Of a DNA stretch of 64,000 nt, positions 19,496 through 30,400 are shown in pieces; the stretch's first letter is position 1, and every line of letters begins with the position of its first letter. The stretch is from Datnioides undecimradiatus (taxonomy: Eukaryota > Chordata > Actinopteri > Lobotiformes > Datnioididae), in the NCBI GenBank assembly GCA_008933995.1, contig WARS01000015.1:14516957-14580956 (forward strand). Reading direction: 5' to 3'. Under the pieces are notes generated by a model. That model searched no databases. It was not told the origin of the DNA and saw only the letters and a program-made list of their open reading frames with translations. A program made the translations under genes and the position numbers.

Positions 19496-21043
19496 GTATA
19501 TGTACATGCTGATGGATTTTGCTCGTGTGTAAACTCTGTCCATTGAGGAAGACAGTGAGACCCAAAAGCTTCAGAAAAACCAACTGGACTTTGAGTTGAT
19601 TCTAACGAGTTTCTCAGTGGTAAAATCTGTTGTCCTTGTGAGACACAGCAAAGTCAGAGAACCACAGGCTGAGTTAATGACAAACATGCCCTTTGTATTT
19701 TACATTTTCACAGCTTATCCCAGGCAGAGATGTACCTGCATACGGACAACCTCAACTCCTATCCCTACTCGGGTCATTGAGAAAATTGAGGTGATCCCTG
19801 TTTCAGGACGCTGTCGCTGGGTCCAAATCATGTGAGTAAACACGACCGACTCAAAGATCTCTGCGAGCTTTGTTACAGCTCCTGTCAGGATGATGTACAA
19901 TGGTTCTGACTGTTATCACAATGTCAGTAGAGTTAAAGTACACCTGTACCGTATCAAAGTTCAGCTAGACCAGTGGTGAAAGGACTATTCATTGATGACC
20001 TTTTTCTTCTTTTGGATGTAAATGTATTTTCAAACATATTGGTCTATTCATTTAAATCTCTATTACTACTGCCTAAATACTTACTATCCCTGCTTTGATT
20101 TGACAACAGAGCCATGATGCAGCTTGGAATTGTACTAACAGCTCACAAACATATCCTTGTAAAGCAATAGCACTTCTGAACTCAGAGTAAAAGTGAAAGT
20201 AGTGAAGTTACAACATTGCACAAAAAGACCCTACTCCGGCACTGTACTGAATGTACTGTACCACTTCAGTTAATGTACTTTATTTTCCTCGTCTGTTAAA
20301 CTGAAATGTATTATGCAATCAGTTTCTCAATATTTGACCTGCAATCCTTCTCTTTCTTCACAGAGTCACCAGGAAGAACAAAACTAAAGTTTGCATTGAT
20401 CCACAGGCAATGTGGATCAACGACCTGCTCAGCGTTTTGCAAAAGTAATGACTTGTATTTCTGATCATATTCTTCTTAGAATCTTATACTCTTGTATTCT
20501 TCTTAACAAGAAATGCATGCAGGAATTGCTGAGTGAATTGATTAGTCAGTCTACTAAAGCATTATTTAAGTGATTTATACCTAGAATAAATTAAATATAA
20601 ATGATAACAGCCAAGGGCAGGGGGGAAATCCCCAAATGTCTGTTTCCCAGTCTACAGTTTGACATTTGTCAAGCTTTAAATGTCAGCAGAGAAAGTTTTG
20701 GATCTTATTTGAAACAGAAAATTTTATGTTTAACAAACAAGGGGAAGGAAAAAATATTTATATTATGTATTTACTGGTATTTTTAAGAAAGGGCTGTATC
20801 AAAGGAAGGTCTTCCTCTTGTGTTGGTCTTCAGTTATAGTTATAATGGTTCTAAAATCTTCACTACAAGTGTGTTATATTGTATATTTTCCAAGGTGTTT
20901 ATGATATATCATCCCTTATTACCGTAAAATACTAGCGACTGTATCTTATAGTTGACTATTAACTCCAGCCTTAAATAATTTGCCTCTTCTTTTCTTCCAG
21001 CTCAACCACTGCTTCCCCCACTGCTTCCACAACCAATTTCTGA
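19274..21043 (+). CDS. cxcl13: CXC chemokine, CXCL13-like
   Basis: Exons 19274-19337, 19714-19831 and 20359/20360-20444 are followed by a candidate exon 4 at 21001-21043. Residues 1-21 form a signal peptide (MMTKLLFLLALTLYCSFSTLH). The mature chain has C28-T-C30, C55 and C71, the CXC chemokine pattern, with no ELR before the first Cys. The motifs IP-R-I--I-VIP, IIV-RKNK-KVC-DPQA-WI--LL match human CXCL13 (IIVWKKNKS, VCVDPQAEWI). Unspliced reading of exon 3 stops at 20446-20448 (88 aa). Splicing at 20444/21001 gives a 101-aa protein ending NSTTASPTASTTNF, TGA 21041-21043. CXCL13 attracts B cells through CXCR5. The neighbour cnot6l supports orthology, as in human 4q21. Two ATGs occur in tandem (19274, 19277); the first is used here. 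Confidence 0.85.
19460..19500. repeat. (CA)n(TA)n microsatellite in chemokine intron 1
   Basis: About 14 CA units from 19460 to 19488, followed by a TATATATGTATATGTA tail. Confidence 0.9.
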
Positions 21044-21318
21044 TCACATTCTGTGTTAAAATTGCAATGGCTACATTTAAGTTTCATTTATGGTGTGAAT
21101 TAACTGTAAGAAGGCTGAGCTTTACTATTTTTTTACTACTATTTTTATTATTTTTACTACTGAACATCTTCAGGCAACAGTTTTCTTCAATTGATTGTCC
21201 ATTCTGGTGCTATCCATTTGGAAATCCTAATAATTACACAATAATTATACATATTTCATGTATTTTGAGAGAACTTGATAAGCAAGCAAGAACATTATGG
21301 TGTATGAGTACAATCTGA

Positions 21319-21324
21319 AATAAA
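21319..21324 (+). other. cxcl13: Polyadenylation signal, proximal, chemokine gene
   Basis: AATAAA about 275 bp after the exon-4 stop. It may give a short transcript; a second hexamer follows at 21532. Confidence 0.5.
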
Positions 21325-21531
21325 ACATTGTGTTTATGTTGCCATTTTACTGTGAAAAACTTAAATGTGAACTTTGAAGTAAAAAAATCTGTGGTTGTTT
21401 TAGTTAAGGTGCTGATCACACGATGCACAAAATGAAGAATTCTTTCCTGTAAATGTTAATCAAATGTTGATTGCGGTTTGAATGGTCCTCTGTAACCTAT
21501 GCTCTCATGTTGCATTCATGTCTTCTCAAAG

Positions 21532-21537
21532 AATAAA
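21532..21537 (+). other. cxcl13: Polyadenylation signal, distal, chemokine gene
   Basis: AATAAA on the + strand, 36 bp before an AATAAA on the opposite strand. The chemokine transcript probably ends near 21550-21560. Confidence 0.6.
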
Positions 21538-21572
21538 AGTACAGACAGAGAGACTCTTCAAAAAATGACTTG

Positions 21573-21578
21573 TTTATT
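21573..21578 (-). other. cnot6l: Candidate polyadenylation signal of cnot6l
   Basis: TTTATT on the + strand is AATAAA on the - strand, in the context GGCAATAAACAAGTCA, which looks like a normal mRNA 3' end. It would give cnot6l a 3'UTR of about 5.8 kb. Other TTTATT hexamers (for example near 26094 and 26926) could give shorter forms. Confidence 0.45.
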
Positions 21579-22087
21579 GCCTACAGGAGGTGGGGAGAGT
21601 TGGGGCTTTTGGTGGAGAGATGAAACAAGTGCTGTTTAGCGTGTTTGGTTTCAACTGAGGTGTAACTGCTCACATATTAAAATACAGCTGTAGCCTTTGT
21701 AGACGTCCTCCATTCACCCAGGTTAATATCGCCGCTTCAAAGCAACAAGAAAGTCTTCGCTATACATACAAGAAGTCCAAAACATCATCCAAACGTGTAG
21801 TAGTATCTTTTTAACCCCGCCCCCATCTTGCCTGCATGGTTCAAATCGCACACCTTTCTGAGGCTTTCTGAGAATGTTGTTAGGTCCTAAAGCACAAGCT
21901 GAGATAACTACAGGATTACTGTTGTTTTAAGATTTAGAAAGCTCACCCCACGGCCAAATATCACATTATGCTGCGGTATTATGCTACAGTTAGTTATGTG
22001 TAACATCTTGGGTTTGTTATGATAGAATCTTTCTAAATTTACATTGGAGAATGTAATCTTTCAAACTTTATGAAAACATCTAAAATA

Positions 22088-22130
<43 letters not shown>

Positions 22131-25100
22131 GGGGGGGCGGGATATTCAGGTCTTCATCCAACATTGATGAAAGGCCCTAAACTGTGTTTTTCATAAGGCT
22201 GTAATTTCTCTTTATCTATTTATCCTTGGCCAGTCCACAATGACCAATCTTAATTTATTTTGCCTGCAATTCGCAGCACTAGTAACTCAGATTTCGTAAC
22301 ACAGGCAAACAGGATTTCTACAAAGGCTAGATCTGGGTGATCTGTATATTTTTTTCAGAGGAAAACAGTCAGCACTGCCACCTACGTAGGACAAACTTTC
22401 ACTTCTCGGGGGCGAACAGTCACTTGCGTTTCTGTAGTTTTGCACCTTTTTGACATTTAATCGTTAAACTTGACGCAGACTTTGACTTTCACAATAGAAA
22501 ACCTGCTTTGCCAAATAAACGTTAAAAGCATCTCTCCACCACAAACTTTAACTTTCAACCACACGCTCAGTGACTACTTTCTATTGTCTGCGGCAGAGGT
22601 TGGTTAAATTGAAAGCGCATGAGGTGGAGAGACGCTCGTCTGGAACATAAGAACAGAAACATAACAGTGTTGTTACATAGAACAGGTTTAAGTGTAGTCC
22701 TTTAAAATCCTCTTGAGAAATAATGTAGCACCGTTGCTGGTGACTGCTGGTGGCTGAGGGTCCTCACCCAGTTTCACTTCACTTACTACACACAAATAAA
22801 ACAAATCTGCTGAGAGTTGCTGAAAGGCAGCAACTTTAAGAAGATTTCCAGGTTTTCTCCGAAATAACAGCCATGTATTCCTTCTTCATGTCACTAAAAG
22901 TTGTTTTTTAATCAAAAAGACTTTCGACAGTGTTTTTGAAACTGAAGTTGCTGCCTTTTCTTTGTAGTTCAAATCTTATGGCATCAATTTATTTTATAAT
23001 GGCCTCATTCTGGCAAATAACCAGTCTATTAACCTGTGATCAGTTTTTTTTAAAATCAATGAGTCAAAATGTACTGATTCATGACACTGATTTGATGTTT
23101 GTTGTGTTTTTGAATTCCCCCCCCCCCCAACATGATTATTTACAGGTTAATACACTGGTAAGAAAACATTTATGCAACATCCTTTAACCGAATATTTCCT
23201 GGTTTGGATGACGGGCCAAGTAGGAGGCTTTCAAAGTCAACATTTAAAAGCAGATTAAACACAACAAACCGTCCGTCCAAATGCGAAATGCTTTGTTAGA
23301 TAATCCTCATTTTCCCTACTGACCACTGCTGGACAACTTATTGGCTGAGGACAAATAACCTCATGTAGTAACCACACTGCTGTAAAATCAGCCTGAATGA
23401 TCGTAACCTTAGAAGAAAATAAAATCCAAAACAATCCTGGGCAAGATATAAAAAAGGTTTTTACATTCAGAAATCGCATGCTATGATGGTCATGACAGTC
23501 CAAGGTAGGATGCAGCAACCTCTTTGCAGAGAAAAACTGCAGAAAAACTCACCAGGGAAAACCACAAACAAGTGAGAGTGTGCATTTCAGATATCTGGTA
23601 GAAATGACTGATTTGTCCTTGATGTTATGGATACTAAAAACCTGTTTGATTAAAAAAAAACAACAACAAAACAAGCCAGAAACCAGTCTGAGGTGAGCAG
23701 TGATTCTGCAGCTTCATTTTCTGAAAATGTCATCCCAAATAGCGGGTTCAGGAAAGACTGGAGGGATGAAAGCATGGATGGATGGACGGATGGCTGGGTG
23801 ATGGTGCTGGGTTAATCTCTGAGCGTCTTGGTCTCATGGGCAGTGCTGCTGTTGGAGAACTTGTACAAACTAGGCACGTTGTTTGTAGAAAAAGTATGCG
23901 AGGTGTGCTCAGCGGAGACAAAATCAACAGGTCAAATGCTTTTAGGAAATAATGTTTGGATACTGTTGTGGAAACAGTGAAACATCATGGATGGTGGATG
24001 ATGTGTGTGAAGAGAAATGTGAAAGGGATCAGGAAAAACACATTTGGGGAATATCGGGTAGAAGCAAAAGCAAAAAAAAAACTTTTGCTGAAGCATCATC
24101 TCAGAGCGTGAAAAGCTTTGAGTGGGCAGATGTGCACTGAAGAAAGAAAAGCCATCAACACAAACTGCTTTTAAACCTAGAACATTTATCTTTTTTCTCA
24201 AAAACTTGGTAATACTGAATTGTACAAAGTACCAATTGAGAGACTGCATGTTAGTTAGAGACAGGAAATGCCCGTAGTTCAAAAACTAAGCTGGACTGTG
24301 ACAATTTGTCTCTGCAAGAGTTTCAGAGACAGGTGGAAGTTATATTCACATATGAGATCATAGTGCACTGGGCAAAGAAAAAAAAAAAAAAAAAAGTACA
24401 ACAAGTACAAGTACATCGTCTTTGATTTGTGAGAAAAAATACGCCCCTTTTATCGGAGAATGGTACATTCCCCTCGCAGATGTGAAAGACGCCCTGTCAT
24501 CAAAGGCAAATTTATTTTATGTACAGCTGTTGTACAAAATCAGAAAACCCAGTGTTTAGGAGTGAAGTATAGGCCTCAAAATGCTCACAAAGATAGACTT
24601 CGACAACTCCACCAAAACTGGAGGTGTATCCCTTAGCGTTAGCGTCGACTCGTGTGCAAATGTAGCAAAGCCAATACTGCCCGTCCAGTCCGGTGAAACT
24701 GATCTGACTGCGGTTTAAAGCTGAGGTTACAGGGTGCCGTGTGGCGCTGACACCATTTATCCCAAAGTTATGGCTTTTCTTTTCAAATACTGAACGGAGT
24801 CAAATGCTTTGACTAATTTAACTAATTTAATCTCAAAACATCAGGGTTTACTAGATACTACAGTGGGAAATGTGCCAGATATGTTAAACACTACATGCAG
24901 GCAGCTAGTAGTTCTCCTGCAAAGACAGGACTGGGTATCATACTCAAACATTTTTTTTTTCTCCGCCAATCAAGAGTTTGTTGCATTAAGTGTCAGAAAA
25001 TGTCTCGTACTGAAAGCCTCTTAATGATCTCATGAGCCAGTGTGTGGGTGCCCAACCCCAAGTTTGGAGCTGCTGCTTTATACGACCATAAACACTCAAG

Positions 25101-27412
25101 TCAGCCCCATTTTGTTCTGGACAAAGGGAGTTTTATAGAAAATGTGTTTTGTTTCCTCAATGCTGAATTCATCAAAATATTGAAAAAAACTTATATTGCT
25201 ACTCAAGCTCAGGTACTGTGTCATATCCACACAAGTATTGATACCCAGTCCAACCCCTGAATTCATTTATTCTGTCAATCCCACATTGATACTTAAGCTT
25301 TTCTTAAAAGCCTTACAACAAAACCAAATGACGACATTTTAAAACTCCAAAGTGTCTCTCACTCAAATTTATCTGGACAAATTTTGCACCTTCTGACGAC
25401 TCAGAAATTTGCTGAATTTGAACTTTCCCAGTTTTCTTTTTTGGAATTGGAGCAAAAGTGCAGCAGCAGTTTTATCAAAAATGCACAAAGACATGGGACT
25501 TCCACAACAATAACAACATATATGTATGTAAGTACATACATTTTCTGTGCTTATAAAGGATTTTCAGAACAATAGCTTCCTGTTTGGTTTTGCTCATACG
25601 ATGTGACTCTGACAGTCGTTGGTGAGGTACTGTGGATGCATAGCATAGCCCTGAGTTACAACCTACATAAAGGGCTATTGGTGCTAATCATCTGACACAA
25701 ATATACAAAGTTTAGAGTCCACAGAAATCTGGCATTAGGAGGCTCCAACCACCAATTTCATAGTGAGCCTCTGGTAAATACATTCGGTTCCTGTTCACAA
25801 ATCATTAGCAGATTCTTCTCAGGAAGCTCTTTTTCCTCTGGCAGCAATAAATAAATATTATCTTATTGTCAACAGAGCATAAGTCACTCATTCTGGGTAG
25901 ATTCTTTGGCCAGTCGGGAAATGGGACACAAAAACAATTCTCTTTTAAGATCATAGGTGTTCAAAAGCTACAAGTGTAAGTGTACTGTTAGTCAGTGTCA
26001 GGATTGGGTTACAAATATAGTTCATGTCAGAAATTTAGTTGCAAAGCTTACAAAAATTTGGGATTTGAGCACTCATTTGGCCTGAACTGATTGTTTTATT
26101 ACTTCGTACTGCTACAGAGAACTCCAAAGTTGCGTATTTTTAACTACATTTTGCATGAACTGGCCGAGGTCAACACAGTACCTCTGCAAATAAAATGTTT
26201 ATCAATTTTTGAAAAAAAAAAAAAAAAAATCCACACTAGTGAATGTGTCAGCTCAGTAACATCCATGCAGCACCAGGAGTTGGCTTTCAGGTTGAGATTT
26301 GCCAAAAAGGTGAGTCATCTTTTTAGGTTTTCTAAAAAAAAAAAAAAAAAAAAGGACTAGGCAACATGAGATGTGGAATTGTGATCCAAAAAAAGTTTAG
26401 CTTGACAGATGACAACATGGGATACTACCCATTTTCCATTATCCAGGCAAATGTCAATCTGAAAGCCCCCGTAAACAATCTGTATTATCAGTGCTGTCAT
26501 GTGACCAAAGTTTCACAAGACCTGCAGCTGTGACATGAAATGATTTCGTATTCTAGTTCTCAAATGAAACACACCAATTTAGTGCATGAATGACATTACA
26601 TTACTTTTAAAAACAGCCAGTTGGTGCATTTTAGCCTTAAAATTTGCAGGTTTTTAAATACATGTAGTCAGATTAAGTATTTTTTTTAATATTTTTTGGA
26701 GTTTCTCGGCTGACTAGGTTTGAAATTTTGGACCTGTTATTACAAAAATGACTTTTCTCACCCTTATACAACATTCCTAACTTAACATTCAGTTATTTGT
26801 AGTGTTACTCCTTTTAATAAAATACCTGCTGGTTAATTTGGGGGTGAAAGCAGGTTACGTTTTTTTAATACTACGATTTTAACACAACATTCATGTTGTG
26901 GTGCAGCAGTAATATTATGTTGCGGTTTATTCTAAAAGGATTATTTCATCACTGTGTGAGAAAATGAAATTCAGCTCAACTGCTGACATCTGTGTAGTCA
27001 ATTCATCTAAGGTTGATATTACTGGTTAAGGTTTGTTCTCGGAGGAGCAAAATCTACAAGCGGTCATTCTCGGATCTAAGGCAAAGATCAACAAAACCAC
27101 TGACATTGGGTTACCATAGCAACTTCATCCCAAGCCCTACATTTGGTATCAAGCGTTTTCAAGGGGAGGAAGAAAAATAAAAATAAAATGAAACATTTAC
27201 AGTGTGCAAAAAACAGAAAAAGGAGCAACAAATGGGCGAATACTTCACTCCTTTTGGGTGGGTGTGTCTAAGGGTTGGGGGGGGGGGTGTTGGGTGGTGT
27301 TTGAGTTTTACCATGATTGATAAACTGTACAGGGTTCTGTATAAAGCCAGAGGGGGCAGGACAGTGTTTGAAGTTGGGGTAAGAGGGGTGGGCGGGGCTT
27401 TCTCGGGCTGCA
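21579..27412 (-). other. cnot6l: Probable long 3'UTR of cnot6l
   Basis: No supported gene lies between the convergent 3' end and the cnot6l stop. The stretch is AT-rich. It holds a (GT)n microsatellite at 22090-22128, a C-run at about 23118-23129, A-runs at about 24379-24395, 26211-26229 and 26333-26353, and a G-run at about 27278-27288. Vertebrate CNOT6L mRNAs are known for long 3'UTRs, so one transcript unit is plausible, but the extent is inferred from signals only. Confidence 0.45.
22090..22128. repeat. (GT)n microsatellite
   Basis: About 19 GT units, followed by ATAGGGGGGGCGGG, in the probable 3'UTR of cnot6l. Confidence 0.9.
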
Positions 27413-30400
27413 CTACCTGTGAACTGGCAGGTGCAGCCCGTTGAGGGGGTTGAGTGGGTGGGGGAGGTGAGGCTGCAGCTCCAGCTGGGCCAGTAGGGAG
27501 AAGTGGTCCGAGGGGATGTGGGGGTGGGGGCAGCCGGTGATGTTGTTGTCGATGAGCCACTGGCTGTCCAGCGGTCCCAGCAGGCCCAGGACACTCATGT
27601 GGGTCTTTGAGAAGAAGATGTAGTCGATCACGCCCTGCAGACACAAAGACAGCATTTGGGACTGGGCTTCAAACTTTAATATGTTCCCATTTAACAAAAT
27701 ACGATACATTTTTCAAATACATTCCTTTAAGTCCAGTGTTTCCCCAATAAATGTCAACATGTTGGGAAATGCTGTGTTTCAGAATTAGATGAGAGAATTG
27801 ATGCCACTCTGATTTATGTATGCTAAACATGAAGCTACAGCAAAGAGACTGTTGGATTGACCAAATTTAGCACTTAGTGTTATTTCCCCATAATGTTGAA
27901 CTTCGGCCAAACACAGTGTTGGGTAATCTAATTCCCTGGCAATTTTCAAAACACACTCTTAGTAGTGATTCAACTTCATCGTATGGCCAAAGAACTATTT
28001 CGAAATAAAAGGTCAAAGGACTTTTTCTCAGAGAAGGTATATTTGATGAAACGCTCTGCTGTGTGAAACTCAGACAGGATCATTTCTTTTTGGTCTGGGG
28101 AGCATTCATTAGGGAAACACTGACCTCAAAATGAATCTCTATTCATTAACTACATATTTATCTTAAACTGACAGTTTTGGAAAACAACCTCTACGCAGTA
28201 TGAATTGCAGGCAAGGATGATGGATAATGACAGCCAATGGTGTGTTTGTCACTTTGATATAGGAAGGGTTCATACTGATTCTGAAACTATTCAAACCTAA
28301 AAGATCAGCCACTTGTTATCTACAAAATTTTAATCCACTCTTACTGATAATGTTGCTGATGGAATCGCAAACCCACTCACTATCAGGGTAATGTGCTAAT
28401 ACTGACGTATGAACCAGGAGCAAAGAAAGAGTGACAAATGGAATGGCATGACTCAACTGGAGAAGCAGAAACCACAACCAAAAGCTTTGTGCCTCATCTA
28501 GAAGCGCAGAAAGACAGCGTTATGTTGTTTTGTGTCACTCTGGAGGTTAAATCATAGTTAGATACTGTAATGTTCAGGGTTTTCCCTTCCCTCTGAGATC
28601 TCTGACATCAATAACAATATATGCTCAAAAATGATGTGAAACATCCCACATGTATGAGTCTACCTACATCAGCTAGACTCAGGGTTTTAACCACTCACAG
28701 CGGAGCTGTATGTTGTTTAACGAGATGCTCAACTCAGCCAAAGTGTGTACTTATATTCCAGTCAAACAACAAGGTCACAGCACAGGACTAAATATTATGC
28801 AGCTGTGTACCTTTTAAATAAGCAGATGTTGTTTTTTATATCACTTACCCCAAACACCTTTATCACCCCAAACATGGCCACAGAAAAACAGGCACAGACA
28901 TATTTTGTTTGTTCACAGTTACACTGGACCACCAAACGTGACCCCAAGTCCATAAATCAGCTTGAAGAAACAGACAGTAGCAGTTGTGTGACATGTTTTG
29001 GCCCAGTTACTGCAAAACACTCGTTATTTTTGAAAACCATGTTGGAAATCCTGCTGTTATACACATCTGAGTGTATTTCTGAAGTTAGCATCCGTTGGTT
29101 TCTGTTCATTTCGCTGCCGTCTGAAAATCTAGTAGCAGATTTTTGTCATTCAAGTTTCAACAGTCTGCTAGTTGATGTGCTGCCTTATATAAATGAACAG
29201 AGACCAAAAATCCCAAAGTCTAAACTTGCACTTGCATTGGAAAATAATTTTTTTGCACATGCAAAAAGAAACTGCAACAAACAGAGGAGGATTATACCTT
29301 GAAGTCATATGTGTAGTTGGTGTAAGGCATTAGATTGCTGTCATAGGCGCTCTTCAGCTGGAAGCTGTGTGTGATGCTCCCGTCCGAGTTGCCATTCTTG
29401 CCGTTGCAGCTGAAGTTGGTCAGACATTCGTTGTAGCGTAGCTCCTTGAAGTCCTTGTGGTTCTCAGCCACTCCTCCATTGCTCAGGTATTCTACCACAC
29501 CTGAATAATCAGAGAGTCAGAGCTTTATAGATTGGTGCACCATGTAACGTCTCATTTTCAAAGCTCTTAAAACGTCACCAGAATCTATTGAATGTGTTTA
29601 TCATCAAGGAGATGACGTGTCTAACTATCGGTGGAAAAGGAATCTGAGCTCTGGAGACAACATCTGTAACATTAACAGACGAGATCTAAGAAACTGAGCG
29701 TGAGACTGGAACATTAACAGAGGTTCCTGAGAAGAGACACAGTCCTACCGGAGTCAGGCAGCGAGTTGAGGTCAGCACACAGGACGATGGGGATGGAGGA
29801 CGGGTCGGAGGTCGGCGAACCGGTCGCCACGGAGCCCGAGGCCCTCTCAGCGATGCTCTTCAGCTCCGACAGGAACATCATGGTTTGGATCAACTTGACA
29901 TCTGAGTACTCGGGATCCCAGTGCATGTGGGCGTTGGCCACCAGGATCAGCTGCCTCTCTTGTGGTGGTTTCATGCCTGAAAACAGAGCAGAAAAATCCT
30001 GGATCACACCACAGATAAGGAGTAAATAAGGAGTGAAACAGAGCGGAACCAAATCAGATCCCGTATCACTGCTTACTGAAATGTAAAAAACACATTTTTA
30101 AAGAAATCTAACCTGGATTATAAAATTATCAAAACCTTAACCACACAGACAGTCACGCGTAAAGAGCAAAAAACCCAAATTATAAAATAAAACAGTGACT
30201 TCTTTTGGTTCCTTTAGCTGCAGAGAAGCACAGAGGTCTGGTGCAACTCTAGAAACTACAGAAGACCTGAGCCAGTAAAATGAAATCATTAAAAGGGAAG
30301 AGAGGGGTTTACAGCGCGGGGGTGAAAAAGAAATAAGTCAACCTCAGACTGGGAAGTTATACTGTACATGTGTTGTCACTCAATACATAAAGTTGTCAAT

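Noticed and set aside
27159..27644. 161-codon proline-rich minus-strand ORF
   Set aside because: It is another frame of the last cnot6l exon and its C-rich 3'UTR; the true frame ends at 27413.
28745..29302. 185-codon + strand ORF opposite cnot6l
   Set aside because: It begins with GTG, lies in a cnot6l intron, runs only 5 bp into the exon at 29298-29500, and has no recognisable domain, promoter or splice context. A chance ORF is the simpler reading.
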